From Lewinellaceae bacterium SD302 (GTDB lineage: Bacteria; Bacteroidota; Bacteroidia; Chitinophagales; Saprospiraceae): a stretch of 64,000 nucleotides of DNA. The DNA is taken from the NCBI GenBank assembly GCA_002591745.1, contig PDLQ01000019.1:47509-111508 (forward strand), read 5' to 3'. A program made the translations under genes and the position numbers. The notes under the pieces were generated by a model. That model did no database searches. It saw nothing but the letters and a program-made list of their open reading frames with translations, and was not told where the DNA came from. Numbering within the stretch: the stretch's first letter is position 1; every line of letters begins with the position of its first letter. Below are positions 1 through 8,355 of this stretch, piece after piece.

Positions 1-185
1 GCACGCCGCAACCAATAGGCTGGCAAGACCTGCAACTGTTCAGTGCGCGCGGGCATTCCACTGGCATCATTTCCTCTGATCGTGAACGCATAGTAAATGA
101 TTTACCGGTCGGGCTGTACTATTACCGGCTACGGACGGTGAACAGTAGTTCTTGGGTAAGTGGGAAGGTCTTGCTTGTCCGTTAG
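1..185 (+). CDS. C-terminal fragment of a T9SS-sorted secreted protein (5' end outside window)
   Basis: An open frame runs from the left edge (codons starting at base 3) to a TAG at 183-185. It encodes about 60 residues that end in LPVGLYYYRLRTVNSS and SGKVLLVR. The pattern of a 'dLPxGlYyYRL' strand, then a short turn and a final GKVxLVR strand, is the usual end of a type IX secretion type A C-terminal sorting domain. The cargo domain lies outside the window, so its function cannot be given. The call rests on the motif only. Confidence 0.6.
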   Translation, partial: TPQPIGWQDLQLFSARGHSTGIISSDRERIVNDLPVGLYYYRLRTVNSSSWVSGKVLLVR

Positions 186-310
186 TGTCTTGCCGGAAAG
201 GGTGAATCTAGTTACTAAGAGCGACCAGGAGGTCGCTAACCGGTATCCCCTCAAATTTACTTTAGCCCTGCTACTTTGCTAGTCAACACGAAAAATTACC
301 TTTACGGAGT
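186..310. other. Intergenic region with a GCGACC palindrome and a CAAAGTAGC copy
   Basis: Between the T9SS cargo tail and the cyclase gene. It holds the palindrome AGCGACC-agga-GGTCGCT at 220-237, a reverse-oriented dispersed motif GCTACTTTG at 270-278, and a possible -7 promoter element TACCTTTA at 297-304, just upstream of the cyclase ATG. Confidence 0.55.
220..237. repeat. GCGACC-type palindromic repeat, copy 1
   Basis: A 7-bp stem AGCGACC/GGTCGCT with a 4-base loop. The same palindrome occurs twice near 61.1 kb, so it belongs to a dispersed intergenic family. Confidence 0.6.
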
Positions 311-1996
311 ATGCAACGTCTATTTATTATTTCCCTGCTCCTGCTACTCTGCGGCGGGTTTTCTGATTTGTACTGTCAAACCCGCCCGGCTGACAGCCAG
401 GTCGGACGGGGTAGCTCTAATGATCCCGCGAAGCTGAAAGAGCAGCTGGCCCAGGCGACCGACAAAAAAGAGCGCTACTCCATCCTTTTTCAGCTTACGA
501 AAGTGCTGACCAAGGACGAAGCTGAACAAGCCATCGATTACGGTAAAGATGCCGTGGACGTAGCCGAATCCATCGGGGACCGTCAATTGATCGCCGATGC
601 CAGTTATGCCCTGGCCCTGGCTTACGAGCGCGACCGCAACCTGGGAAAAACCGAGGCCTGGCTGAAGACCACTACCCGCCACGCCATGGCCGTTAAAGAT
701 GCCAACCTTATCCTGCGGGCCGTAGATAAACGTACCCGTATGGCGACTCGCGACCGCAACTACCGCCGGGCCACCGAGATCAATCGGGAAGCATTGGACT
801 TTTTCACCCAGGATGGCAACGACATCGCCAGCCTCCGCGCCGAAGCCGAAGGAGAACGCAGCCGATTGGAAAAAATGGCGAACGACCTCGCCAGGCGCCG
901 CGCTCAACTGCAGGACGAACTGGAAATTTTGCAAGAAGAGCAGGAGATTCTGGAAGAAGAAAACGACCAGCTACTGACCGCCAACGAGCGGCGTAAAAAG
1001 CAGTTGGAGCAGAAACAGGAGGAGCTCAGCCAGGTAGAACAGGAAAAAGTAGAGGTAGAAGAACGCATGGCCGTCAGTGAGGCTCAGGTAGCCAGCCTAT
1101 CGCGCGAAGCACTGGAAAAGCAAGCCGCCGTAGACCGGGTGGAACGGGAACTGGCCGAACAGGAGCTGGCCGCCAGCCAGGCCGAACTACGGGCCGCTGA
1201 AGCGGAAGTGGCCCAGAATGAAAGCGAAAATCTGCGCAACTACGCCATCGGTATCGGGTCCATCCTTTTGTTGCTGTCCGGCTTGCTTTACACCCGTTTC
1301 GTTTCCAAGCGCAGGGATGCCAAGGCTCTGGCCGCCAGCAACGCCGAACTGGCCGAGAGCCGCGAACGCTCCGATGAACTGCTGTTGAATATCCTTCCGG
1401 CCAACATCGCCGAAGAACTGAAACAAAACGGTAAAGCTGCCGCCCGAAAATTCGAAGACACGACCATTCTGTTCAGCGATTTCGTCAATTTCACCAGTAT
1501 CAGCGAAAAACTGGGGCCGGAAGACCTGGTAAAGGAACTTGACGTCTGCTTCCGCGCCTTCGATGAGATCGTGGACCAGTACGATGACGTGGAAAAGATC
1601 AAAACTATCGGTGATGCCTACATGGTTGCTCACGGGCTGGACAATCGCAAGTCTATTCCCGTCAACCTCATCGAGGCCGCCAAGCAAATGCAGGAGTTTT
1701 TAGCCCGACGCGGAGAAGAGCGCACCCGCCTGGGTCTGCCATATTTCACTTCCCGTATCGGGCTGCATACCGGACCGGTAGTAGCCGGTGTGGTGGGCGT
1801 AAGAAAGTTTGCCTACGATGTCTGGGGAGATACCGTGAACACCGCTGCCAGGGTAGAGAACCAATGCGAGCCGGGCCGGATCAATGTATCGGAGACAACT
1901 TACCGCCTCATCAAGTATCAGTTTGAATGCCAGTACCGGGGTAAGGTAATGGCGAAGAACAAGGGCTATATCGACATGTACTACGTCAATTTATAG
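311..1996 (+). CDS. Membrane adenylate cyclase (class III) with N-terminal helical-repeat and coiled-coil sensor region
   Basis: Predicted to make cAMP from ATP on the cytoplasmic side of the inner membrane. Order of parts: signal peptide (about 1-22), TPR-like helical repeats (about 40-165), a long Glu/Gln/Arg-rich coiled coil (about 180-305), one membrane span (about 310-328), and a class III cyclase domain (about 360-555). The metal aspartates are visible as D390 (FSDFVNF) and D435 (TIGDAYM). Substrate-selecting K431 and D503 (YDVWG) are the adenylate rather than guanylate pair. N510 and R514 (NTAARVE) are the transition-state residues. The periplasmic repeats and coiled coil presumably sense a signal and help dimerisation (inference). 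The catalytic site looks intact. A bidirectional terminator follows. Confidence 0.9.
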   Translation: MQRLFIISLLLLLCGGFSDLYCQTRPADSQVGRGSSNDPAKLKEQLAQATDKKERYSILFQLTKVLTKDEAEQAIDYGKDAVDVAESIGDRQLIADASYALALAYERDRNLGKTEAWLKTTTRHAMAVKDANLILRAVDKRTRMATRDRNYRRATEINREALDFFTQDGNDIASLRAEAEGERSRLEKMANDLARRRAQLQDELEILQEEQEILEEENDQLLTANERRKKQLEQKQEELSQVEQEKVEVEERMAVSEAQVASLSREALEKQAAVDRVERELAEQELAASQAELRAAEAEVAQNESENLRNYAIGIGSILLLLSGLLYTRFVSKRRDAKALAASNAELAESRERSDELLLNILPANIAEELKQNGKAAARKFEDTTILFSDFVNFTSISEKLGPEDLVKELDVCFRAFDEIVDQYDDVEKIKTIGDAYMVAHGLDNRKSIPVNLIEAAKQMQEFLARRGEERTRLGLPYFTSRIGLHTGPVVAGVVGVRKFAYDVWGDTVNTAARVENQCEPGRINVSETTYRLIKYQFECQYRGKVMAKNKGYIDMYYVNL

Positions 1997-2028
1997 CAGG
2001 CACCCCTATTCCTAATGCTGTATTATTA

Positions 2029-2073
2029 AAATAAAAAAGCCTTCCGACTGAGAGTCGGAAGGCTTCTTTATTT
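2029..2073. terminator. Bidirectional rho-independent terminator
   Basis: Hairpin AAGCCTTCCGAC-tgaga-GTCGGAAGGCTT (2037-2065) with an A-run on the left and T-rich sequence on the right. It sits between the convergent cyclase and OmpA-like genes. Confidence 0.9.
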
Positions 2074-2096
2074 TAACGAAGCTTACTAAGCGGTGC

Positions 2097-2840
2097 TTAG
2101 TTGTTGTTCATCAGGGTACCGAGGGCCGGGTTAGGCACGATCTCGGTACGGCGGTTTTCGGAACGACCTTCGCTGGTGCTGTTGTCACCGATGGGGTCGT
2201 GCTCGCCACGGCCGGCTACGGTCAGCATTTCCGGGCTCATGCCCTTACGGATGAGGCGGGAGGCAACGGCCTTGGCGCGGCGGTAGCTGAGGTCCCAGTT
2301 GTCCATACCTTTCTGGCTGTCGGCGTGGCCGACGATGGTCAGTGGGATGTTGCTTCCAGCCAGTTTCTCGGCCATAGCATCGATGGCGTTGCGCTCATCG
2401 CGGCTCAGGCGAGCGCTACCGCTACCGAAGTTAAAGGGAGTTTCGGTGGCGATGTAGAGCTGGCCGTCGCGGTTGGCAACAGTCAGGCCGGCGGTTTCGT
2501 ACTGATTGAACAGATCAGAAACCATCATGCGAGCTTTTTCGAGCTCGGCTTCAGTAGCAGACAAGCGAGTATTGATCTCGTTCATCTGAGCGGCCTGGGC
2601 GTCCATGTCGCTACGCAGTCCGGAAATCTCACCGTTGAGGCGTTCTTTCTCAGACTTCATTTCCATGGCCAGGGCATCCTTTTCGGATTCCAGGTCTTTG
2701 AGTTCGGTGCGGGTTTGAGCCAGTTGGGCGTCGGTGGCAGCTTTAGAGGCACTCAGTTCTTCGTATTTCTTTTTGGAGACACAACTTGAGAAGCCCGCCA
2801 GAAGGACGACGAAGGCTAACATTTTGGTAGTAAAACGCAT
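2097..2840 (-). CDS. OmpA-family lipoprotein with coiled coil and peptidoglycan-binding domain
   Basis: An outer-membrane-anchored protein that probably links the membrane to peptidoglycan. The start at 2840 is preferred over an upstream in-frame ATG (2921) because it puts a proper lipoprotein signal at the N-terminus (MRFTTKMLAFVVLLAGFSSC, lipobox cysteine at 20). A coiled coil follows (about 25-125), then an OmpA C-terminal domain (about 140-240) with GHADS, the LSYRRAKAV helix and GRSENRRTEI, the residues that bind diaminopimelate in this family. The upstream region has no Shine-Dalgarno sequence, as is normal for the phylum. The gene is monocistronic and convergent with the cyclase. Confidence 0.88.
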   Translation of the reverse strand: MRFTTKMLAFVVLLAGFSSCVSKKKYEELSASKAATDAQLAQTRTELKDLESEKDALAMEMKSEKERLNGEISGLRSDMDAQAAQMNEINTRLSATEAELEKARMMVSDLFNQYETAGLTVANRDGQLYIATETPFNFGSGSARLSRDERNAIDAMAEKLAGSNIPLTIVGHADSQKGMDNWDLSYRRAKAVASRLIRKGMSPEMLTVAGRGEHDPIGDNSTSEGRSENRRTEIVPNPALGTLMNNN

Positions 2841-3088
2841 TGTTTTGGTTTTGTGAAAAGAATTTCCGGTTAGCACGAATACTAGCCGGTTGTTGGTTAT
2901 AGTAGATGTATGAAGTTGCAAAGCAACGGAATTTTGTGGGAATCCTCCCTTTATTCTTAGCCGATTAATTTAGCAAAAGTTCACTTTTTAACGTTTTTGT
3001 CCATCTTTGTGCTGTATTTGAGGCTATTTTGGACCAAAAGCTATAGTCCTTAGTCAGCGCTCAGGTGATCTTACATCCTAACCACATT

Positions 3089-3850
3089 ATGCAATACGCC
3101 TACGAAAGAGACGGTAAATACGAGTTCCTGGAAACCGGTACGGAAACCAAGGAACCCCTGATGCTATTACATGGCCTCTTCGGCGGACTAAGTAATTTCG
3201 GAGAAGTGATCACTCATTTCTCTCCGCATTACAACGTCGTGATGCCAACGCTTCCGATGTTCGACCTTCCGCTACGCAAGGTTTCTCTCTCCGGCCTGGT
3301 CGATCACCTGGCCGATTTCATCGAGTACAAAGGCTACGAGCGCGTACATATTCTGGGTAACTCCCTGGGCGGCCACGTCGCCATCCTTTACGCCCTGGCC
3401 CACCAGGAAAAACTGGCCACCATTACCCTGACGGGCAGTAGCGGTCTATTTGAGAGCGCAATGGGCAATACTTTTCCCAAGCGGAATAATTACGAGTTCA
3501 TCAAACAAAAGACCGAAAGCACCTTTTATCGACCGGAAGTGGCCACTAAAGAGTTGGTCGACGAGGTTTTCAACACCGTTACCGATCGCAATAAAGGCCT
3601 GCGGGTAATCATGACGGCCAAAAGCGCCGTACGCCACAACCTGGGCGACAAACTACACCTTATCCAGCGCCCCACTTTGCTGATCTGGGGTAACCAGGAT
3701 ACGATCACGCCGCCCTTCGTAGGGGAGAAATTCAATGAGCTTATTGAGGATTCCGAACTACACTTCATCGATGAATGCGCCCACGCGCCAATGATGGAAG
3801 AGCCGGAACAGTTCAATGCTATTTTGGAGCAGTTCTTGAATAAACAATGA
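3089..3850 (+). CDS. Alpha/beta-fold hydrolase
   Basis: A cytoplasmic hydrolase of unknown substrate. It has the oxyanion-side HGLFGG, the nucleophile elbow GNSLGG (catalytic Ser), the acid in GNQDTITPP and the catalytic His in DECAHAPMMEEPEQF, in the usual order and spacing. The frame opens at a GTG (3065), but the ATG at 3089 begins at the point where family-like sequence starts and is preferred. It is not in an operon, and the downstream gene is convergent. C-C bond hydrolases, haloperoxidase-like enzymes and esterases share this architecture, so the reaction is not assigned. Confidence 0.8.
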   Translation: MQYAYERDGKYEFLETGTETKEPLMLLHGLFGGLSNFGEVITHFSPHYNVVMPTLPMFDLPLRKVSLSGLVDHLADFIEYKGYERVHILGNSLGGHVAILYALAHQEKLATITLTGSSGLFESAMGNTFPKRNNYEFIKQKTESTFYRPEVATKELVDEVFNTVTDRNKGLRVIMTAKSAVRHNLGDKLHLIQRPTLLIWGNQDTITPPFVGEKFNELIEDSELHFIDECAHAPMMEEPEQFNAILEQFLNKQ

Positions 3851-3918
3851 TAAAATGAATTAATGTTTGAGTGATCTAATGTGCTATTTAATCATTGTCT
3901 CATTTGATCATTGATCAC
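3845..3918. repeat. AATGAT-word intergenic inverted repeat, copy 1
   Basis: A 74-bp segment of AATGAT/ATGAATTAATG words followed by inverted TTTAATCATT/TTTGATCATTGATCA words. It lies between convergent genes, so it may act as a bidirectional terminator. Related segments are at 58224-58275 and 62266-62323. Confidence 0.6.
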
Positions 3919-4889
3919 TTCCGTCTTTCAACGACATAATTCACCAGTTTCTCCATCGATTCTCGTGCCGGGCTGTCCGGAAGGCGCCTCAACAGAGCGA
4001 AAGCTTCATCACGATAGCGGTACATCACTTCTTCGGCGTAACGCATCCCGCCACTTTTGCGAACGAAATCAATCACTTCGGCCACTTTTTTCTTGTCTTC
4101 GTTGTGGTACTTGATCAGCTTCATGATGCGGCGACGATCACGGCGTTCTGCGTTTTGCAGGGCATGGATGAGTGGCAGGGTCATCTTTTTTTCCTTGATG
4201 TCGATGCCGAGTGGTTTACCAACGTCGTCAGCCCCCAGGTCGAACAGATCGTCTTTGATCTGGAAAGCAATACCGATCTTTTCGCCAAAATCATGCAAGA
4301 GCGCCTGGGTATCCTCATCTTCGGTTACCGAAGCAGCCCCCGCCTGGCAACTGGCTGCGATCAGTGAAGCCGTCTTCTGGCGAATAACCTCGTAGTAGAC
4401 TTCTTCATCGATGTCTAGCCGGCGGGCTTTTTCAATCTGTAGTAATTCTCCCTCGCTCATGGCTTCCACGGCTTCGGAGGTGATTTCCAGAATGCGGTAC
4501 TGTTTATGTTTCAGTGCGATCAGCAGCCCCTTACTCAGGAAAAAATCACCGACTAAAACGGCGATCTTGTTCTTCCAAAGCGCATTAATGCTGAAAAAGC
4601 CGCGGCGCTCGTAGGCATCGTCCACCACATCGTCGTGTACCAGGCTGGCGGTGTGTAAAAGCTCAATTAATGAAGCAGCTACGTAGCTGTTGGCTGTAGT
4701 GTTGCCACAGACCTTAGCCGCCAGAAATACGAACATTGGCCGCATCTGCTTACCCTTGCGCTTCACGATGTAGTAAGTAATGCGGTCCATCAGCGGAACC
4801 TTGGAACGCAGAATATCTCGGAACTGCCGCTCGAAATTCGACAATTCTTCCGCAATTGGGGCCTTGATCAGGGAAAGGGACTTGCTCAT
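3915..4889 (-). CDS. Long-chain polyprenyl diphosphate synthase
   Basis: Adds isopentenyl units to an allylic diphosphate to make the side chain of quinones (menaquinone is the usual quinone in this phylum) or carrier lipid. It has KRKGKQMRP at the N-terminal side, the first aspartate-rich motif in LVHDDVVDDAYERRG (about residues 88-102) and the second in QIKDDLFDLGADD (about 213-225). 324 residues is the normal length. It is close to the IspB/HepT group; the product chain length cannot be read from the sequence with confidence, so no symbol is given. Confidence 0.9.
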   Translation of the reverse strand: MSKSLSLIKAPIAEELSNFERQFRDILRSKVPLMDRITYYIVKRKGKQMRPMFVFLAAKVCGNTTANSYVAASLIELLHTASLVHDDVVDDAYERRGFFSINALWKNKIAVLVGDFFLSKGLLIALKHKQYRILEITSEAVEAMSEGELLQIEKARRLDIDEEVYYEVIRQKTASLIAASCQAGAASVTEDEDTQALLHDFGEKIGIAFQIKDDLFDLGADDVGKPLGIDIKEKKMTLPLIHALQNAERRDRRRIMKLIKYHNEDKKKVAEVIDFVRKSGGMRYAEEVMYRYRDEAFALLRRLPDSPARESMEKLVNYVVERRK

Positions 4890-4987
4890 CGGTGGTCGGG
4901 TGCCAAAACACCATTTTAGCCAGTTAATGACTATTAAACCCCTCTGGCAAAATTAAGTTTCAGTAAAAATTGAAAGTACAGAGATTA

Positions 4988-5090
4988 GGACGCTCGTGCC
5001 TCGCTTTAGAACACCTTGCTTTAGTCAGCTAGTAGCGTTCTAAAGCGCAACGTTCCAAAGCGCAGTGTCCTAAAAGAACTACGCCCGCGC
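4988..5090. repeat. Intergenic inverted/direct repeat (GTTCTAAAGCG words)
   Basis: CGCTTTAGAAC (5002-5012) is mirrored by GTTCTAAAGCG (5037-5047), followed by a diverged direct copy (GTTCCAAAGCG) and GTGTCCTAAAAG. AGGACGCTCG at the left mirrors the right end. This is a word-like intergenic hairpin at the 3' side of the barrel-like gene. Confidence 0.55.
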
Positions 5091-5095
5091 CCTGA

Positions 5096-5902
5096 CTACC
5101 ATCTTTTCCCTAACTGCACCTGCATGAACAGGCTCAGCCGAAGATTACTGTTCGTGACCCCCGGCGTAAGGTCGCTTTCCACCATGATGTCGCTATCGCG
5201 GAAGAAGAAATCACCTTGTACACCAACTTCCAACGACTTAGCCATTTCATCGTAAGCTCCAAAGCCAAAATGCACGGATGCACGGCCGTGGATACCTGGA
5301 ATCAGTTTGATTTCATCCAGTCCCTTACCCCAGGCGGAAGCGCCGAAAATGCTGAAACGATCCAGGAAAAGCGCCTCGGTTTCTTCGCTGTAGGCGATGT
5401 CACGGACGGTGGGATTGTCGGTTGTGCCAGTCTGTACTTCCAGGTAGTAAGGTTTAAGTAACCCGAGAGTGGGGCCAATTTCCCAGGAATAGCCCATGGC
5501 CACACCTCTCTGCTTTGCTTTTTCGGAGAGATAAACACGCTTACCGAAACCGACGCGCAGGGCGTACAACTGGTTTTGTTTTCCGTACACAAATGGCCGG
5601 CTTACCTGATTAGTCGATAAAATGATACGCTCGAAATTAGTACGTTGCTCACGACTGTGCCGAATATCACCCAGGTAAACAGTAAAAAAGGAAGACTTGT
5701 TATATGCCTTCAATTTAGCTTTAGTAAAGCCCAGGAAAAGATTGCGTGGTGTGCCCAGGCCGAAGTTGAATGTCCACTCGTTGTCGTAGACGAATCCGGG
5801 ACCATTGGCATCGTAAATATTGGCGTTGCCGGGCAGCCGCTTTTGAGCTCCGACGTTGGAGATAGCGAAAACAAACAACAAAAAGGCCAGTAAACTGCGC
5901 AT
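5096..5902 (-). CDS. Predicted outer-membrane beta-barrel-like protein, family not recognised
   Basis: 268 residues with a clear signal peptide (ISNVGAQ, about 1-20). Alternating hydrophobic/polar strands run to the end, and the protein finishes with strands rich in aromatic residues and a terminal W, typical of outer-membrane barrels. The N-terminal part (NEWTFNFGLGTPRNLFLGFTKA) and the YALRVGFGKRVYLSEKAK region look like barrel strands. I cannot assign a function. It is transcribed alone on the minus strand, divergent from the deacetylase-like gene. Confidence 0.6.
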   Translation of the reverse strand: MRSLLAFLLFVFAISNVGAQKRLPGNANIYDANGPGFVYDNEWTFNFGLGTPRNLFLGFTKAKLKAYNKSSFFTVYLGDIRHSREQRTNFERIILSTNQVSRPFVYGKQNQLYALRVGFGKRVYLSEKAKQRGVAMGYSWEIGPTLGLLKPYYLEVQTGTTDNPTVRDIAYSEETEALFLDRFSIFGASAWGKGLDEIKLIPGIHGRASVHFGFGAYDEMAKSLEVGVQGDFFFRDSDIMVESDLTPGVTNSNLRLSLFMQVQLGKRW

Positions 5903-5982
5903 GGGCGGATATGTTAAGAGCTACAATCTACTAAATAAGCCGATAAGCCGCTTTATTGTTTAGGTAGCGCTGATGCGAACCC

Positions 5983-5990
5983 TATCTTTA
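5983..5990 (+). promoter_or_regulatory. Possible -7 promoter element (TATCTTTA)
   Basis: Close to the phylum's TAnnTTTG -7 consensus and only 4 bases from the ATG at 5995. This would give a leaderless or nearly leaderless transcript. Confidence 0.4.
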
Positions 5991-5994
5991 CGCA

Positions 5995-7347
5995 ATGTCG
6001 TCAACCAACGAAATCGCCATCCTGGCACCCCACCGGCATCCGCGGCTCCGCTACGTGTTGCGGCAACTCTCCGATTGGTGGGGCGTTAAACTGCGCCTGT
6101 TTACCGAGCGGGACAGCTACCTGGCCCAAACTTCCGAAGTTGGCCGTATCGCTTACGGGGTAGCGAGTAGTGATCTTGAGGAGGTCCATTTATTCGCCGA
6201 TGCCTTCATGCAGGGGGAGGATAGTGTCGTGGCTAACAAAGTAGCAATGCCCATGGAGAACACGGGGCGCACGCTCCCGAGTGGTCTGTTCCCCAACCCA
6301 ACCGCCAGCGACTTCGACCCTTTCGCCGCCATTTTTTTCTGTCTCAGTCGTTTTGAGGAATATCAACCCTTCAAGGCCGATTCTCACGGGCGATTTTCCG
6401 CAGCGGCCTCCCACGCCCACAGACATCAATACCTGACCAGGCCGGTAGTTAATCAGGTCGTAAATGATCTGGCACGGCGGCTGAATTCTCATTTCCCCGA
6501 TCTTGAGCTAAAACTACCGCCACCCAGTTTACAACTCACCTACGACGTAGACGTCCCCTACGCTTATCGCTACCGGGGCTGGCGGGGTATAGCGTCTGGG
6601 CTGCGGGATGCATTAACCGGCCACCCCGGCCGTAGTATCAAACGACTTCGAGCAGCCAATGGTAACACAAAAGTCGGTGATCCTTACGACACTTTCGACT
6701 GGCTGGAAAAAATTCACCAGCGTCACGGCATCCGGGCCACCTACTTCTGGCTACTGGCTAACAAAAGGACCTCCCTGGACCCAAATCCAGACCCCGATAC
6801 TCCGGCCATCCAGCAACTGATTAGGCATCTGGACGGAAAAGCAGATACCGGCATCCATCCTTCCTATCGCAGCAGTGACGATACAGGACTCTTCACCAGC
6901 GAAAAGGAAAAGCTGGCCGGGATAGTCGGTCATTCGGTGGAAAAAAGCCGCCAACATTTCCTCCGTTTCCGATTGCCGGTCACCTACCGTGAAATTCTAC
7001 GCGCTGGCCTCCGCCAGGATTACAGCATGGGATATGCCGATGCCAGCGGTTACCGTGCCGGCACCAATCTCCCCTTTTACTGGTACGACCTGGAAAGAGA
7101 AGAAGCTAGCTGGCTGAAAGTCCATCCGTTCGTCGCCATGGACGTCACCCTCGCCAAGTACCAAAAGCATGGCTACTTTGCCAGTCAAAAAATTCTTCTC
7201 AAAATGGCCGAAGACATTCAGGAAGCCGGTGGTCCATTCACCCTTTTATGGCACAATAGCAGCTTCGCGCCCGAGTTTGGCTGGAAGGGCTGGGCGGAGA
7301 TGTACGAGGGTTTAGTTGGTGAGTTGAATGCGCTTTTTAAGACATAA
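5995..7347 (+). CDS. Polysaccharide deacetylase-like protein (DUF7033-type)
   Basis: 450 residues. The N-terminal half contains FDPFAAIFFCLSRFEEY, as in the DUF7033 N-terminal domain. The C-terminal half is NodB/polysaccharide-deacetylase-like: LTYDVDVPY (metal-side Asp pair) near 180, HGIRATYFWL near 245, TGIHPSYRSS near 285, and LLWHNSSF near 425. It probably removes or modifies acyl groups on a cell-surface polysaccharide; the substrate is unknown. Two copies of the dispersed CAAAGTAGC motif sit inside the coding region, at 6236-6244 (read as VANKVA) and, inverted, at 7172-7180 (read as GYFASQ). Confidence 0.75.
   Translation: MSSTNEIAILAPHRHPRLRYVLRQLSDWWGVKLRLFTERDSYLAQTSEVGRIAYGVASSDLEEVHLFADAFMQGEDSVVANKVAMPMENTGRTLPSGLFPNPTASDFDPFAAIFFCLSRFEEYQPFKADSHGRFSAAASHAHRHQYLTRPVVNQVVNDLARRLNSHFPDLELKLPPPSLQLTYDVDVPYAYRYRGWRGIASGLRDALTGHPGRSIKRLRAANGNTKVGDPYDTFDWLEKIHQRHGIRATYFWLLANKRTSLDPNPDPDTPAIQQLIRHLDGKADTGIHPSYRSSDDTGLFTSEKEKLAGIVGHSVEKSRQHFLRFRLPVTYREILRAGLRQDYSMGYADASGYRAGTNLPFYWYDLEREEASWLKVHPFVAMDVTLAKYQKHGYFASQKILLKMAEDIQEAGGPFTLLWHNSSFAPEFGWKGWAEMYEGLVGELNALFKT
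6233..6250 (+). repeat. Dispersed motif CTAACAAAGTAGC, copy in deacetylase-like gene
   Basis: CTAACAAAGTAGCAATGC, the full consensus form. It lies in frame as A-N-K-V-A-M. Confidence 0.75.
7172..7186 (-). repeat. Dispersed motif, TGGCAAAGTAGC form
   Basis: GCTACTTTGCCAGTC on the plus strand. It is the second copy in the same gene, in opposite orientation and a different reading frame. Confidence 0.65.
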
Positions 7348-7367
7348 GACCACTTGTTCGCTTCACT

Positions 7368-7526
7368 CACTGCGTAGGAAGGATGCCAGCTCTCTCGTGT
7401 GCGCTCGTAGGAATAGTTCCCAGCCACGCTCTTGGCGTAGCGAACGCGAGTGACCTGCCGCAAAGCGGCTGTGGGGATTATTCCTATTAGCGTACACGCA
7501 ACAATGGGTTTCCTTCCTACGCAGTG
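7368..7526. repeat. About 160-bp imperfect inverted repeat (possible MITE/REP-like element)
   Basis: The left arm CACTGCGTAGGAAGGA starts at 7368 and is mirrored by TCCTTCCTACGCAGTG ending at 7526. The similarity continues inward for about 60 bases, for example TAGGAATAGTTCCCAGCC against GGATTATTCCTA. It lies in the 260-base gap between the deacetylase-like gene and pdxH. No gene is seen in the gap. Confidence 0.6.
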
Positions 7527-7607
7527 GCCAATGGCCACGAGCTATCTTGCGTCTTTTCAGTAGTGAACTAAAAGTAACGGTCACCTATTTAATCTAAAAC
7601 GAAAAAT

Positions 7608-8252
7608 ATGTCCATCGACACCGGCGACCTCCGCGTAGACTATCAACTCGGCGAACTCGTTGAAGGCCAGGCTTCTGATAATCCGTTCGAGCAATTCGAG
7701 CAGTGGTTTAAAACGGCTAAAGATTCGGACTGCCCGGAGCCCAACGCCATGATCGTGGCGACCGTACAGGCTGATGGTCGCCCCGCCGCCCGGGTTGTGC
7801 TGCTGAAAGAAGTGACGGAAAAAGGATTCATTTTCTACACCAACTACAACAGCCGCAAAGGCCAGGAACTGGATGAGAACCCCGTAGCGGCCCTGGTCTT
7901 CAACTGGCTGGAGTTACAGCGTCAAGTTCGCATCGAGGGGCGGGTAGAAAGAGTCAGCCCGGAAAAATCGACAGCCTACTATCAAAGTCGGCCGAAAGGG
8001 AGTCAGTTGGGTGCTTGGGCCAGTCCACAGAGCCAGGTTATCGAGAGTCGTGAAGTGTTGGAAAAGAATAAAGCCGCCTTGGAAGCGGAATTTGCGGACC
8101 AGGACAACCTCCCCCGCCCCGATCACTGGGGAGGCTATCTCGTCAAACCCGATCTGATCGAATTTTGGCAAGGAAGGAGCAGCCGTTTACATGATCGTTT
8201 GTGCTATCGACTGATAGACGGGGAATGGACGAGGGAGCGGCTGGCACCTTGA
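7608..8252 (+). CDS. pdxH: Pyridoxamine 5'-phosphate oxidase
   Basis: FMN enzyme that oxidises pyridoxamine or pyridoxine 5'-phosphate to pyridoxal 5'-phosphate in the cytoplasm. Family landmarks are present in order: [12 protein letters not shown] and [13 protein letters not shown] (FMN binding), [35 protein letters not shown], and the C-terminal block [20 protein letters not shown]...RLAP. 214 residues is the usual length. It stands alone. A perfect 21-bp inverted repeat lies between it and the convergent pdeM. Confidence 0.96.
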   Translation: MSIDTGDLRVDYQLGELVEGQASDNPFEQFEQWFKTAKDSDCPEPNAMIVATVQADGRPAARVVLLKEVTEKGFIFYTNYNSRKGQELDENPVAALVFNWLELQRQVRIEGRVERVSPEKSTAYYQSRPKGSQLGAWASPQSQVIESREVLEKNKAALEAEFADQDNLPRPDHWGGYLVKPDLIEFWQGRSSRLHDRLCYRLIDGEWTRERLAP

Positions 8253-8270
8253 GAAGTATGGTCAGTCTAG

Positions 8271-8326
8271 AGTCAGTCTAGAGTCGAGAGTGCCCGGGCT
8301 CACAAACTCTCGACTCTAGACTGACT
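8271..8326. repeat. GAGTC-word inverted repeat, copy 1 (convergent gene end)
   Basis: Perfect 21-bp arms at 8271-8291 and 8306-8326 (built from AGTC/TAGAGTCGAGAGT words) around a 14-base loop, followed by more GACTC words to about 8366. There is no T-run, but the position between convergent genes suggests transcript termination or processing. Related elements lie near 41.9 and 50.0 kb. Confidence 0.7.
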
Positions 8327-8355
8327 GACTCCTGACTAACTGCACTCTCGACTGC

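Noticed and set aside
270..282. CAAAGTAGC as the phylum's -7 promoter element
   Set aside because: GCTACTTTG resembles TAnnTTTG but has one base too few between TA and TTTG, and many copies lie inside genes or in antisense orientation, so it cannot be a promoter in general.
3065..3088. GTG start of the alpha/beta hydrolase
   Set aside because: The extension MILHPNHI is not family-like, and an ATG follows at 3089.
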